From: an uncultured Ruegeria sp.
GTDB lineage: Bacteria > Pseudomonadota > Alphaproteobacteria > Rhodobacterales > Rhodobacteraceae
Direction of reading: 5' to 3'
Length of the DNA: 64,000 nt
Assembly: GCF_947500045.1 (NCBI RefSeq)
Contig: NZ_CANMQQ010000008.1
Span: 1-64,000 of the forward strand
The position numbers and the translations under genes were made by a program. This document shows, piece after piece, positions 44,037 to 52,927 of this stretch; within the stretch, counting starts at the first letter, position 1; the number at the start of each line of letters is the position of its first letter. The notes beneath the pieces are model-generated. The model did not search any database. It was not told the DNA's origin and saw only the letters and a program-made list of their open reading frames with translations.

Positions 44037-45161
44037 TCAAACCCCCAACTTTGAGAAGAAGATCGAAAACAGGGCGTCAATGGCGATCACCATGAAGATC
44101 GACTGCACAACCGAGGCCGTCGTACGTTGACCAACGCTTTCGGATGATCCTTTGACCTGCATGGCCTGCCAACAGGCAATGACCCCGATCACAAGTGCAA
44201 AAAACGGCGCTTTGATCATCCCAACAGCAAGTTGCGAAACGCCGGTGTTTTCCTTCAACCGGGTCAGGAACATCCCTGGACTGACGCCCAGATCGATCCA
44301 ACTCATCAACGCACCGCCGATCAAACCAGCCATGTCAGCCACAAAGCCCAGAATGGGCAGCATGATCAAAAGGGCCAACACACGCGGGATGACCAGAACC
44401 TCGATCGGGTCCAGCCCCAGCGTACGCATCGCATCAATTTCTTCCTGTACCTTCATCGAGCCGATCGAGGCCGTAAAGGCCGAGCCGGAGCGGCCGGCGA
44501 CGATGATCGCGGTCAACAGGATACCCAACTCGCGCAGGATCGAGATTGAAATCAACTCGACCACAAATATTTCGGCACCGAATTGCTTCAATTGGGTCGC
44601 GCCTTGAAAAGCCAGAACGACACCAATGAGGAAACCCATCAGCGAAACGATGGGAAGCGCCTTGAAGCCGACCTGTTCCATCTGTGAGAACAAGGCGGCC
44701 CGACGAAGCCTCCAGGGCATGATCAATGTCCGAACCAGCCGGTGAAGGGTTAGCCCCAGAAACCCTACGATCGACAGCGTATCCTGCCACGCACTAAAGG
44801 TCCGTTCACCAATTCGGGCAACCCAGTTAATAAAGCCGCGGGGTGGCAGCTCTTCTCCGGTTGCTTCGGGGATGTTGTGTGACACCGTTTCGATCAACGA
44901 AGAATGTGCGGGGGTCAAACCTACAAACCGGACCTGAACGCCTGCAGACGTCATCCGCTGCGCAAGATTGGCAACAAGCCAGGCCCCACCGGTATCCAGC
45001 GCTTGCAACTGCGTCATGTCCAGAACGACGTCTTGTCCATTGGGTCTGAGCGCTGCGAAATCTCTTTCGACACAATCCAGCGCTTGCGTTCGCAAATCCC
45101 CTGCAATCCGAATGCAAACTTCGGTTGCGCGGGTCTCGGAAGTAATCGTTGGCCGTGTCAT
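44037..45161 (-). CDS. MlaE-family lipid ABC permease with N-terminal STAS domain
   Basis: 374 residues. Residues about 1-100 are a STAS domain ('DVVLDMTQLQALDTGGAWLVANL', 'GVQVRFVGLTPAHSSLIE'), like MlaB, and residues about 130-374 are an MlaE permease ('GVVLAFQGATQLKQFGAEIFV', 'LRELGILLTAIIVAGRSGSAFTASIGSMKVQEEIDAMRTLG' region). The fusion puts MlaB-like and MlaE-like functions in one chain. The ATG at 45161 begins the STAS domain; the longer frame to 45350 shows no homology. No mlaC is present. Confidence 0.9.
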   Translation of the reverse strand: MTRPTITSETRATEVCIRIAGDLRTQALDCVERDFAALRPNGQDVVLDMTQLQALDTGGAWLVANLAQRMTSAGVQVRFVGLTPAHSSLIETVSHNIPEATGEELPPRGFINWVARIGERTFSAWQDTLSIVGFLGLTLHRLVRTLIMPWRLRRAALFSQMEQVGFKALPIVSLMGFLIGVVLAFQGATQLKQFGAEIFVVELISISILRELGILLTAIIVAGRSGSAFTASIGSMKVQEEIDAMRTLGLDPIEVLVIPRVLALLIMLPILGFVADMAGLIGGALMSWIDLGVSPGMFLTRLKENTGVSQLAVGMIKAPFFALVIGVIACWQAMQVKGSSESVGQRTTASVVQSIFMVIAIDALFSIFFSKLGV

Positions 45162-45560
45162 GGCGGTATGTGATGTCAAACACCGGTTGGCTGCAATGGA
45201 ATTGTTCAAACAAGCCAAGAATTTGCGTCGATACATGGCGATGGTGTGACAGTTAATTCCGCTGCCCCGCGACTTGTAGAAACGGTGCGATAGCTGGCAA
45301 CCCGCTAGACGTATGGGAGGGTCCGATCTGCTTTGGTTGGAGCCACCCAACAGGGAACCGATGCTCAGAACCGCTAATATTCAGATAATCATAGACAAAC
45401 GTCCGTCTTGAGGTATCGTAAATCCAGAATTTTTCGAGTTTGGTTGAGTTTTTCGAACAGGCGGCTTGGTCGGTAATTAAATTGGCTTGTTGGGCGCATC
45501 TTCGCCTTGTTACCGGCATCTGCCTCGTATGCTTGTCGGGCGAGGATTGAGAGGTGGATA
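45162..45560. other. 399-nt divergent intergenic region
   Basis: It lies between the Mce operon and aspT and should carry both promoters. I see no gene, no strong hairpin and no operator I can name. Confidence 0.4.
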
Positions 45561-47246
45561 ATGGTCGATTGGCTAGTGAATGTTCTTCAAAACTATCCAG
45601 AGCTGGCGGTGTTTCTGTCCATTGGTATCGGTTTTCTTGTCGGCCCTTGGAAGGTGATGGGTTTCAGCCTGGGTACGGTCACCGCAACGTTGCTGGCGGC
45701 GGTCGTGATTGGACAGGCCCATATCGACATCGACTCGGCGGTTAAATCGACCTTCTTCATCATGTTCATTTTCGCTGTGGGCTACGGTGTTGGACCGCAA
45801 TTCATGCGCGGCCTGAAAGTAGACGGTGCGCGCGAGGTGTTTTTTGCACTCAGCGTGCTGGCCTTATGCCTCGTGATCCCCATCATCGCCGCAAAGGTGG
45901 CGGGGCTAGAGCTTGGCTATGCCGCTGGTCTCTATGCCGGGTCGCAGACGATTTCAGCTGCAATTGGCGTTGCAACCGACCAGATCGGCCATCTGGGGCT
46001 GTCGGCGGAACAAGCCAAGACCTATGCCAACCAAATCCCGGTGGCTTACGCGGTGACCTATATCTACGGCACGATTGGTTCGGCAATCATTCTAGCCAAG
46101 ATCGGGCCGCGATTGATCGGTGTCGATCTGGTCGCGGCTTGCAAGGAATATGAGGCTAAGCTCGGCGGTGGCCTAGCGGTGGAATCCGGTGACGGCATCG
46201 TCTCGGCGTATCGGGCGATCGAAGCCCGCGCTTTTGAAATACCTCAGGGAAGCGATTTTCTGGGGCAACCGGTCAAAGACCTGATGCCCGGCGTGCGCAT
46301 TTATGCTGAACGCCTAAGGCGCGACGGCAAGATCATCGAGGTTGACGACAACACGATATTGCAAGTCGGGGATGTCGTGATGTTTTCGGGTCGTCGCGCC
46401 GATCTGGTGGGCTTGCTTGAAACCAGCCTGACTGAGGCCGACGCACCCGACTTGCTGAGTATTCCATCCGAGAAGATGGACGTTCTGATCACCAGCAAGG
46501 ATGTGCATAACAAAACGCTTGAAGAGCTAAGCAAACTGTCGATTTCACGGGGCATCTATGTCTCAAAACTGATGCGGAACATGCAGGACTTACCGCTGTT
46601 GCCGGGTACGGTCGTCCACCGAGGTGACATCATCACCATTCAGGGTAGTAAACGGCATGTTGAGGCCGCGATTGCCAAGATCGGTTATGCAGATCGCCCA
46701 GTCGACACCACGGATCTGGCCTTTGTTGGATGGGGGATTTTCATTGGCGGGATCATCGGAACGCTGTCGGTTATGATGGGAGGCTTCCCTATCAGCCTTT
46801 CGACGACCGGTGGCGCACTATTGGCAGGGCTACTCCTTGGCTGGTTGCGTACCGTGCATCCGACCTTTGGTCGAATACCCGGGCCGGCCCTTTGGTTGAT
46901 GAACACGCTGGGCCTGAATGTCTTTATCGCGGTGATCGGGATCACCGCTGGGCCGGGTTTTGTCGCCGGGTTGCAACAGGCAGGTATCGCGTTGCTGCTA
47001 TGGGGGATTGTCGCCACTTCGCTGCCCATGATCTTTTCCGTTTATGTTGGGCATTACGTGTTCAAATTCCACCCGGCAATTCTGTTTGGTGCCTGCGCGG
47101 GTGCACGGACCACCACGGCCGCATTGGGCATGATTCAAGAAGCCGCGCAAAGCCGTATCCCGGCACTTGGCTATGGGATGCCCTATGCAATCGGCAACAC
47201 CTTACTGACCATCTTCGGGATGGTCGTAGTTTTGATCCTAAGCTGA
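45561..47246 (+). CDS. aspT: Aspartate:alanine antiporter
   Basis: Membrane protein of 561 residues. Two AspT/YidE/YbjL duplication blocks of about five helices each (about 5-170 and 385-560) flank two central TrkA-C (RCK_C) domains (about 205-375). 'GYAAGLYAGSQTISAAIGVATDQIG' and 'FGACAGARTTTAALGMIQEAA' are the AspT pore motifs. It exchanges aspartate(-) for alanine(0). The ATG at 45561 has GAGAGG upstream. It is co-directional and 18 nt from the decarboxylase. Confidence 0.9.
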   Translation: MVDWLVNVLQNYPELAVFLSIGIGFLVGPWKVMGFSLGTVTATLLAAVVIGQAHIDIDSAVKSTFFIMFIFAVGYGVGPQFMRGLKVDGAREVFFALSVLALCLVIPIIAAKVAGLELGYAAGLYAGSQTISAAIGVATDQIGHLGLSAEQAKTYANQIPVAYAVTYIYGTIGSAIILAKIGPRLIGVDLVAACKEYEAKLGGGLAVESGDGIVSAYRAIEARAFEIPQGSDFLGQPVKDLMPGVRIYAERLRRDGKIIEVDDNTILQVGDVVMFSGRRADLVGLLETSLTEADAPDLLSIPSEKMDVLITSKDVHNKTLEELSKLSISRGIYVSKLMRNMQDLPLLPGTVVHRGDIITIQGSKRHVEAAIAKIGYADRPVDTTDLAFVGWGIFIGGIIGTLSVMMGGFPISLSTTGGALLAGLLLGWLRTVHPTFGRIPGPALWLMNTLGLNVFIAVIGITAGPGFVAGLQQAGIALLLWGIVATSLPMIFSVYVGHYVFKFHPAILFGACAGARTTTAALGMIQEAAQSRIPALGYGMPYAIGNTLLTIFGMVVVLILS

Positions 47247-47264
47247 TTTGGAGAGGTTTGAACG

Positions 47265-48881
47265 ATGGATAGAGTAACGCTGCACGACTACGAAGCGCTC
47301 AGCCCGTTTCAGATCAAGGATGAGCTGATCAAACTGGCCTCAGCCGAAGCACACAAGGCCAACAGTGCCTTTCTGAACGCAGGTCGCGGAAATCCCAATT
47401 GGGTCGCCACCCGCCCGCGTGAAGCATTCTTTGCCCTCGGACAATTTGCCATAACCGAATCCAAGCGTGTGATGAACCACCCTGCCGGGTTGGGTGGTAT
47501 GCCTGCGCAGAAAGGTTGTCATGAGCGGTTTCAGGACTGGGCGTCTGAGCACGCAAAGACGCCGGGGGTAGACACGCTGCTTGAGGTCGTGACGCATGCC
47601 ATTGCTGCGTTTGACTTCGAAGCGGATGAGTTTGTGCATGAACTGACGGATTCAATTATCGGCGACAATTATCCGGTTCCCGACCGCATCCTGAAACACA
47701 ACGCGACGATTGCACATGAATACTTGATGTGGTCCATGTGCCGGGGCCACCGGCCAGATGCCCAGTTTGATCTGTTCGCGGTTGAAGGCGGCACGGCGGC
47801 GATGTGCTATATTTTCAAAACACTCAAGGCCAATCGCCTGCTGAACCCTGGCGATACGATCGCGCTGTGTACGCCAATCTTCACACCCTATCTGGAAATG
47901 CCCGAGTTGGAGGACTACAGCCTAGAATCCGTCCATGTTGAGACTGACGAGGATGACGGTTTCCAATTGACTGATGCTGCAGTCGACAAACTGAAAGACC
48001 CCAAAGTAAAAGCGTTCTTCCTGGTCAACCCTGGCAATCCGTCCTCTGTTGCGCTCAGCACTGCCTCCTTGCGGAAACTGGCGGATTTGGTGGAAAATCA
48101 CCGGCCCGATCTGATCGTACTGACGGATGATGTCTACGGCACCTTCGTACATGACTTTACGTCGGTCATGGGACATCTGCCCCGCAATACGATCGGGGTG
48201 TATTCTTATTCAAAATACTTCGGCTGCACTGGCTGGCGGCTTGGTGTGATCGCTGTGGCGCAGGACAACATCTTCGACCTCAAGCTTGCTGATCACCCGG
48301 ACGACATTAAACAGGCCTTGGACAAGCGCTATGGAACCCTCAGCCTAACGCCGCGTGATATCCGCTTTGTCGACCGGCTGGTGGCAGATAGCCGAGATGT
48401 GGCTTTGAACCACACAGCGGGTCTATCGCTGCCGCAGCAGGTCATGATGACACTGTTTTCACTCTGTGAATTGGTGGACAGTAAGAAAATCTATCAGGCC
48501 GCCTGTATGGAATTGGTTCATCGCCGCTTCAAGCTACTGACAGAGGCGATGGGGGTCGAGGTACAGGCAGGTGAACATTATGATGCCTATTACGGCATCA
48601 TCGATTTCGAATACTGGTTGCGGAAATATGTCGGCGAAGACGTTGTGACATGGATAAAGCAGAATGTTCAGCCATTGGATATCGCGTTCAAACTGGCCGA
48701 AGATTACGGCATCGTCTTGTTGAATGGCAGCGGTTTTGATGCACCCGGTTGGTCGGCGCGGGTGTCCTTCGCCAACCTGCCTGATGAGGCTTACTCGCAG
48801 ATCGGAACGGCCGTTCGATCTGTCGCGCGTGGCTATGTACAAGCATACCGCGCCGCGAACAATTTGCCGCTGCATGGATAG
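47265..48881 (+). CDS. asdA: Aspartate 4-decarboxylase (bifunctional aspartate transaminase)
   Basis: PLP fold-type I enzyme of 538 residues. Schiff-base Lys317 in 'YSYSKYFGCTGWRLG', 'NPGNPSS' (255-261) and 'DDVYGTF' (288-294) are seen. It removes the beta-carboxyl of aspartate to give alanine, consuming a cytosolic proton. With AspT it forms an electrogenic cycle that makes proton motive force. The length and the domain insertion fit AsdA rather than ordinary aspartate aminotransferase (about 400 residues). Confidence 0.93.
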   Translation: MDRVTLHDYEALSPFQIKDELIKLASAEAHKANSAFLNAGRGNPNWVATRPREAFFALGQFAITESKRVMNHPAGLGGMPAQKGCHERFQDWASEHAKTPGVDTLLEVVTHAIAAFDFEADEFVHELTDSIIGDNYPVPDRILKHNATIAHEYLMWSMCRGHRPDAQFDLFAVEGGTAAMCYIFKTLKANRLLNPGDTIALCTPIFTPYLEMPELEDYSLESVHVETDEDDGFQLTDAAVDKLKDPKVKAFFLVNPGNPSSVALSTASLRKLADLVENHRPDLIVLTDDVYGTFVHDFTSVMGHLPRNTIGVYSYSKYFGCTGWRLGVIAVAQDNIFDLKLADHPDDIKQALDKRYGTLSLTPRDIRFVDRLVADSRDVALNHTAGLSLPQQVMMTLFSLCELVDSKKIYQAACMELVHRRFKLLTEAMGVEVQAGEHYDAYYGIIDFEYWLRKYVGEDVVTWIKQNVQPLDIAFKLAEDYGIVLLNGSGFDAPGWSARVSFANLPDEAYSQIGTAVRSVARGYVQAYRAANNLPLHG

Positions 48882-48942
48882 CCAAAACTGCCTACACCTG
48901 CGCTTGAACTGGTGATACCTATGGGCGCAGTGGAGGATGGGT

Positions 48943-50838
48943 TTGGAATTATCCGAAAGACACATCAAGGCGATGACAACCGCTGGCCTGAATCTGATCG
49001 GGCAAGCCCTGTCGATCTATGACAGTCAGCTACGCCTTGTGGTCAGCAATCTGAGGTTTCAGGAAATGTTCGGCCTGCCAGACAAGCTTGTCGAACCGGG
49101 TGCTTTGTTTCACGACACCATCTATTTTCTTGCCAGCCGGGGCGAGTATGGCTCGGACGGTGACGTTGACGAAATGGTTGAAACCCGCGTTGCGCAAGCT
49201 TTGGCTTTCGAACCGCATTACATGGAACGTACCCGGCCCAATGGTCAGGTTATCTCGGTGGAAGGTGCGCCTTTGCCCAATGGGGGGTGGGTCGCCGTCT
49301 ATACCGATATTACGCGAACCAGACAGGTCGAGGATTTGCTGCGTGCCCGCTCGGAAGAGCTGTCAGATCAACTTTTGGGCCACGCCGAAGAGCTTTCCGC
49401 AACGAACCGCAAACTAGCAGCGACGATTACGGCGCTGGAAGAGGCCAAACGACAGCTGACCGAGATCGAGGCGCGCACGCGGATGACGACCGAGATGATG
49501 CCCGCCCATATCGCTCATCTGGATGAAGATGGTCGATATGATTATTCAAATCGGCGCCTCAGTTCAGTCATGCCCGGTCGACCCTCGGAAATCCTGGGCC
49601 TTCATATTTCTCAGGCACTTGGATCGTCCGCTTATAACCGAGTGAAACCGCAACTGGAGCAAGCATATTGCGGACAACCTTCAGTTTTTGAGTTTACCGA
49701 AGATCAGGATTCACGACGCATTCGCGTGTCATTCACGCCGGACAAAGCAGGTGGTGTTTATGTCATGTCGGTGGATATCACTGAGGAAACTCAGGCCCGC
49801 GTCGCCCTGCAGCAAACGCGGCGCAGAGCAATGGCAGCCCAGATGACAAGCGGGCTTGCCCACGATTTTTCGAATTTGCTCACTATTATTCTGGGTATGC
49901 AGGCCCGGCTGGAAAAGATGGATTTACCCAAAGAAGCCAGCCAACTTGTCACCGCCACACAGCAGACCGCGCGTCGCGGTGGACAATTGCTGAATCGCAT
50001 CGCCGACATGACTGGTAATCGTACACCACACCCTCAGGCCACGGATATGCGCGGGTTGCTCGAAGATTTACGCGTACTAGCCACGCCTTCGCTGCCGCGC
50101 GGTATGGGATTATCTGTGGTGAACACGCTGCCCGACAGGGCGCTGATGCTCGACCCCGGTATGCTTCAGGATGCCTTGCTAAATCTTGTGCTGAATGCAC
50201 GAGACGCTTGTGGCACGTCAGGCCAGATTACGATCAGCGCCCACGCAATTGGGAACATTTGGGTCGAGATTACTGTATCGGACACGGGTTCTGGGTTCAC
50301 CCCTGACGCATTGGAACAAGCGCTGAACCCATTTTTCACCACCAAAGGCAGCGATGGATCGGGGCTGGGGCTTCCTATGGTCTACGACACCGTTAAGCTG
50401 GCTGGCGGGGATTTGAACTTGCGGAACACACCCTCTGGGGCTTCTGTTGTATTGCGCCTGCCCTTCCGAGCAGCACCACCAGCCCAAGCGGGGCTTGTAT
50501 TGCTGGTTGAGGATAATGATGAGCTGCGCAGTCAGTTTCGAGAAATTTTAATTGGCTTGGGCTGTTCGGTGATCGAGGCGAGCTCGGTTGGGGAAGCACT
50601 GGCTTTGACGTCAGACATAGATGACATCGCGCTGGTGCTGTCAGATATCCGGTTGGAAGGAGAGGGCACCGGTATTGATATCGTCGATCATCTGAAGGGC
50701 GCACTGCCCTGTATATTGATGACGTCCCTGCCGATTTCCGATCCTCTGCATACCAAAGCGCTGACTCGTGCACCTGTTCTGAGCAAACCGTTCACTCCCG
50801 AACAACTCTCCGCCCTACTTCGAACCGAGGCCGCATAG
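48943..50838 (+). CDS. Hybrid sensor histidine kinase (PAS-HisKA-HATPase-receiver)
   Basis: About 631 residues and no transmembrane segment. A PAS_7-type sensor (about 10-128), coiled coil (130-180), second PAS (185-285), dimerisation/His domain with His about 307 in 'GLAHDFSNLLTIILG', ATPase with N box 'LLNLVLNARDACG' and 'GSGLGLPMVYD', and a C-terminal receiver (about 505-625) with Asp in 'LVLSDIRLEG'. GGAGG abuts the ATG at 48937; the TTG at 48943 has 6-nt spacing and is preferred. The downstream regulator gene follows with no gap. Confidence 0.85.
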   Translation: MELSERHIKAMTTAGLNLIGQALSIYDSQLRLVVSNLRFQEMFGLPDKLVEPGALFHDTIYFLASRGEYGSDGDVDEMVETRVAQALAFEPHYMERTRPNGQVISVEGAPLPNGGWVAVYTDITRTRQVEDLLRARSEELSDQLLGHAEELSATNRKLAATITALEEAKRQLTEIEARTRMTTEMMPAHIAHLDEDGRYDYSNRRLSSVMPGRPSEILGLHISQALGSSAYNRVKPQLEQAYCGQPSVFEFTEDQDSRRIRVSFTPDKAGGVYVMSVDITEETQARVALQQTRRRAMAAQMTSGLAHDFSNLLTIILGMQARLEKMDLPKEASQLVTATQQTARRGGQLLNRIADMTGNRTPHPQATDMRGLLEDLRVLATPSLPRGMGLSVVNTLPDRALMLDPGMLQDALLNLVLNARDACGTSGQITISAHAIGNIWVEITVSDTGSGFTPDALEQALNPFFTTKGSDGSGLGLPMVYDTVKLAGGDLNLRNTPSGASVVLRLPFRAAPPAQAGLVLLVEDNDELRSQFREILIGLGCSVIEASSVGEALALTSDIDDIALVLSDIRLEGEGTGIDIVDHLKGALPCILMTSLPISDPLHTKALTRAPVLSKPFTPEQLSALLRTEAA

Positions 50839-51540
50839 ATGACCCAACCATTGGTGACCATTCTTGATGATGAGCCAGAGATACGTCGGATCCTGACAGA
50901 CGCCTTGGAGGACGCCGGATTTCGTACTCAGAGCTTTGCCCGCGCGCGCGAGTTCGAAGCCTCGCTGAAACGGGTCACACCGGATGTTTGTCTTGTGGAT
51001 TTGTCGCTGCCCGATACTGACGGGCTGGCGTTGGTGCATCGATTGGCGCTGGAGCAGGGGGCCGCCGTCATCATCATTTCGGGCCGGGCACAGGTTCAAG
51101 ATCGGGTAACCGGGCTGGAGCTTGGCGCAGATGATTATATCACCAAGCCATTCGACCCTGCAGAGGTTATTGCGCGTGTCCGCGCACGCCTGCGTTCAAC
51201 CGGCCCTGCAGTACAAAGTTCTGATGCCGCCGAATTCAACGGATGGATTGCTCATTTTGACCGATATGTTCTGATTGCTGACGATGGTGCCGAGACACCG
51301 TTCAGTCACGCCGAGGGCGAAGTCCTACGCCTCTTCCTCGAAAGCCCCAAACGCTTGATAAGCCGGGCACGAATGCAAGAGATGTTGGGTGGGGGTGCCG
51401 GTGACAGCTTTGATCGAGCGATGGATGTGCGCATCTCGCGGTTGCGGACAAAACTGGGAGAGGACCCCAAAAATCCACGCCTGATCAAAACAATATACGG
51501 GGCAGGGTACATCTTTCTGGGCGATGTAAAGTGGCGGTAA
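50839..51540 (+). CDS. OmpR-family response regulator
   Basis: 233 residues. Receiver domain (about 5-118) has Asp10-Asp11, phosphoacceptor Asp54 in 'CLVDLSLPD' and Lys in 'YITKPFDP'. A C-terminal winged helix (about 135-230) has 'HAEGEVLRLFLESPKRLISRARMQEM' and 'DVRISRLRTKLGEDPKNPRLIKTIYGAGYIF'. It starts at the base after the kinase stop and is the likely output of the hybrid kinase, with which it is co-transcribed. Confidence 0.92.
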   Translation: MTQPLVTILDDEPEIRRILTDALEDAGFRTQSFARAREFEASLKRVTPDVCLVDLSLPDTDGLALVHRLALEQGAAVIIISGRAQVQDRVTGLELGADDYITKPFDPAEVIARVRARLRSTGPAVQSSDAAEFNGWIAHFDRYVLIADDGAETPFSHAEGEVLRLFLESPKRLISRARMQEMLGGGAGDSFDRAMDVRISRLRTKLGEDPKNPRLIKTIYGAGYIFLGDVKWR

Positions 51541-51561
51541 GTATCAGGTTCATAATTTTAA

Positions 51562-51584
51562 CGGCTAGCCAATAACGCTGGCCG
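51562..51584. terminator. Weak hairpin between convergent genes
   Basis: CGGCTAGC (51562-51569) pairs with GCTGGCCG (51577-51584) with one G-U position and a 7-nt loop. It lies between the response regulator and type I secretion operon stops. There is no U-tract. Confidence 0.35.
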
Positions 51585-51616
51585 ATAATCGTTCGAACCC
51601 CAGTGCGCTGGCCTCC

Positions 51617-52927
51617 TCAGTCACGCAAAGCCCGGTTCTTGATTTTTAGAACCGGTTGGAGCAGGTAATCCAGCACCGTTTTTCGGCCTGCAAGGATATC
51701 AACTTCGGCAATCATCCCGGGAATTATCTCGACCGCTATCCCAGACCCATCCAGCATGGTATCCGAGGTCTGAATTTCGACTGCAAAGACCTCTTCTTCG
51801 CTCCGTTCAGTACGCGTGATCGCATCGGCCCCAATGCGAATAATCTCACCGTCCAAGCTGCCGTATCGGGAGAAATCATAGGCTGTGATCATTATCTTAA
51901 CCTGTTGACCTGCATGCAGGAATGCGATGTCCTTGGGGCGAACATAGGCCTCAACCAACAACCGGTCATCTAGAGGGACGATTTCAATCAGTTTTTCACC
52001 ACTACGTGCCAATCCGCCGATTGTTGTTCGGTGAATTCGGTTCACAATACCCCTAACCGGTGCACGAATTTGCGCGCGTGAAACCCGATCCCGCAATGCA
52101 GGCAGGGCAGGTTGCAACGCCGACAGCTCAGCCGTGACCAATGCCAGATCCGTAAGGGCGGCACTTCGAAATCTGCTGCGCGTGGCACTAACCCTGTCAT
52201 CAATTTCATCAAGACCGGCCTTCAGGCGGCTGATCACGGCCTCGGCCCTGGTTTTTCGGCCAGTCCACTCGGCCTCAGTACGACGCAATGCCAGCAATGT
52301 AGTTACGGGTTCCATGCGTTGTTCGACCAAGGGCACCATCATCGCACGTTCTTCAGCGAGAACATTTAGTGTCTCAGTTGTTGTCACCTGATCAACCAAA
52401 CCTTCTTCGTATTCGCGTTGCCTTTGCTCGCGCTGCCGGTTCAGAATGGTAATTTCGGATGCAAGCTCCGCTTGCCGGCCCCGATAAAGCGCGGTTTCCG
52501 ATTGCACGACGCTGGGGGCCTCACTCAACAAGCTATTGTCAAACTGCAAAGCCGTCTCATCGATTTCCGCTTGCAGCCGCTGTGCGCGAGCCATCAGAGC
52601 ATAGGCGCGCTGTTGTTCCTGGTTTAATTCGCGTTCGATCTGATTGCTGTCGAGCTCCATCAGCAAAGTTTCGGCTTCGACAACCATCCCTTCGTGTACA
52701 TACAGCGATTGCAAAACACCCGGTTCGGTGGCTTCAATAATCTGGACATCGCCAGATGGAACAATGCGGCCATCTGCACGGACGACATCGTCCAGCTCAG
52801 TGAACTTAGCCCACGCTACTGCAGAAATGATGCACCCCAGGATCAGGAACAATAGAAGAGAACCCCGAAGCGGTGCCCGTCCCTGCATTTCTCGGGCCAG
52901 CTGCCTTAGTTCAGGATGCCGCGACAT
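51617..52927 (-). CDS. HlyD-family type I secretion adaptor
   Basis: Periplasmic membrane-fusion protein of 436 residues. One N-terminal transmembrane helix ('LLLFLILGCIISAVAWAKF', about 24-42), lipoyl half motifs, a long coiled coil (about 85-240) and a beta-barrel with the usual C-terminal 'TVLDYLLQPVLKIKNRALRD'. It links the ABC exporter to TolC. It overlaps the ABC gene stop by 17 nt. Confidence 0.93.
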   Translation of the reverse strand: MSRHPELRQLAREMQGRAPLRGSLLLFLILGCIISAVAWAKFTELDDVVRADGRIVPSGDVQIIEATEPGVLQSLYVHEGMVVEAETLLMELDSNQIERELNQEQQRAYALMARAQRLQAEIDETALQFDNSLLSEAPSVVQSETALYRGRQAELASEITILNRQREQRQREYEEGLVDQVTTTETLNVLAEERAMMVPLVEQRMEPVTTLLALRRTEAEWTGRKTRAEAVISRLKAGLDEIDDRVSATRSRFRSAALTDLALVTAELSALQPALPALRDRVSRAQIRAPVRGIVNRIHRTTIGGLARSGEKLIEIVPLDDRLLVEAYVRPKDIAFLHAGQQVKIMITAYDFSRYGSLDGEIIRIGADAITRTERSEEEVFAVEIQTSDTMLDGSGIAVEIIPGMIAEVDILAGRKTVLDYLLQPVLKIKNRALRD

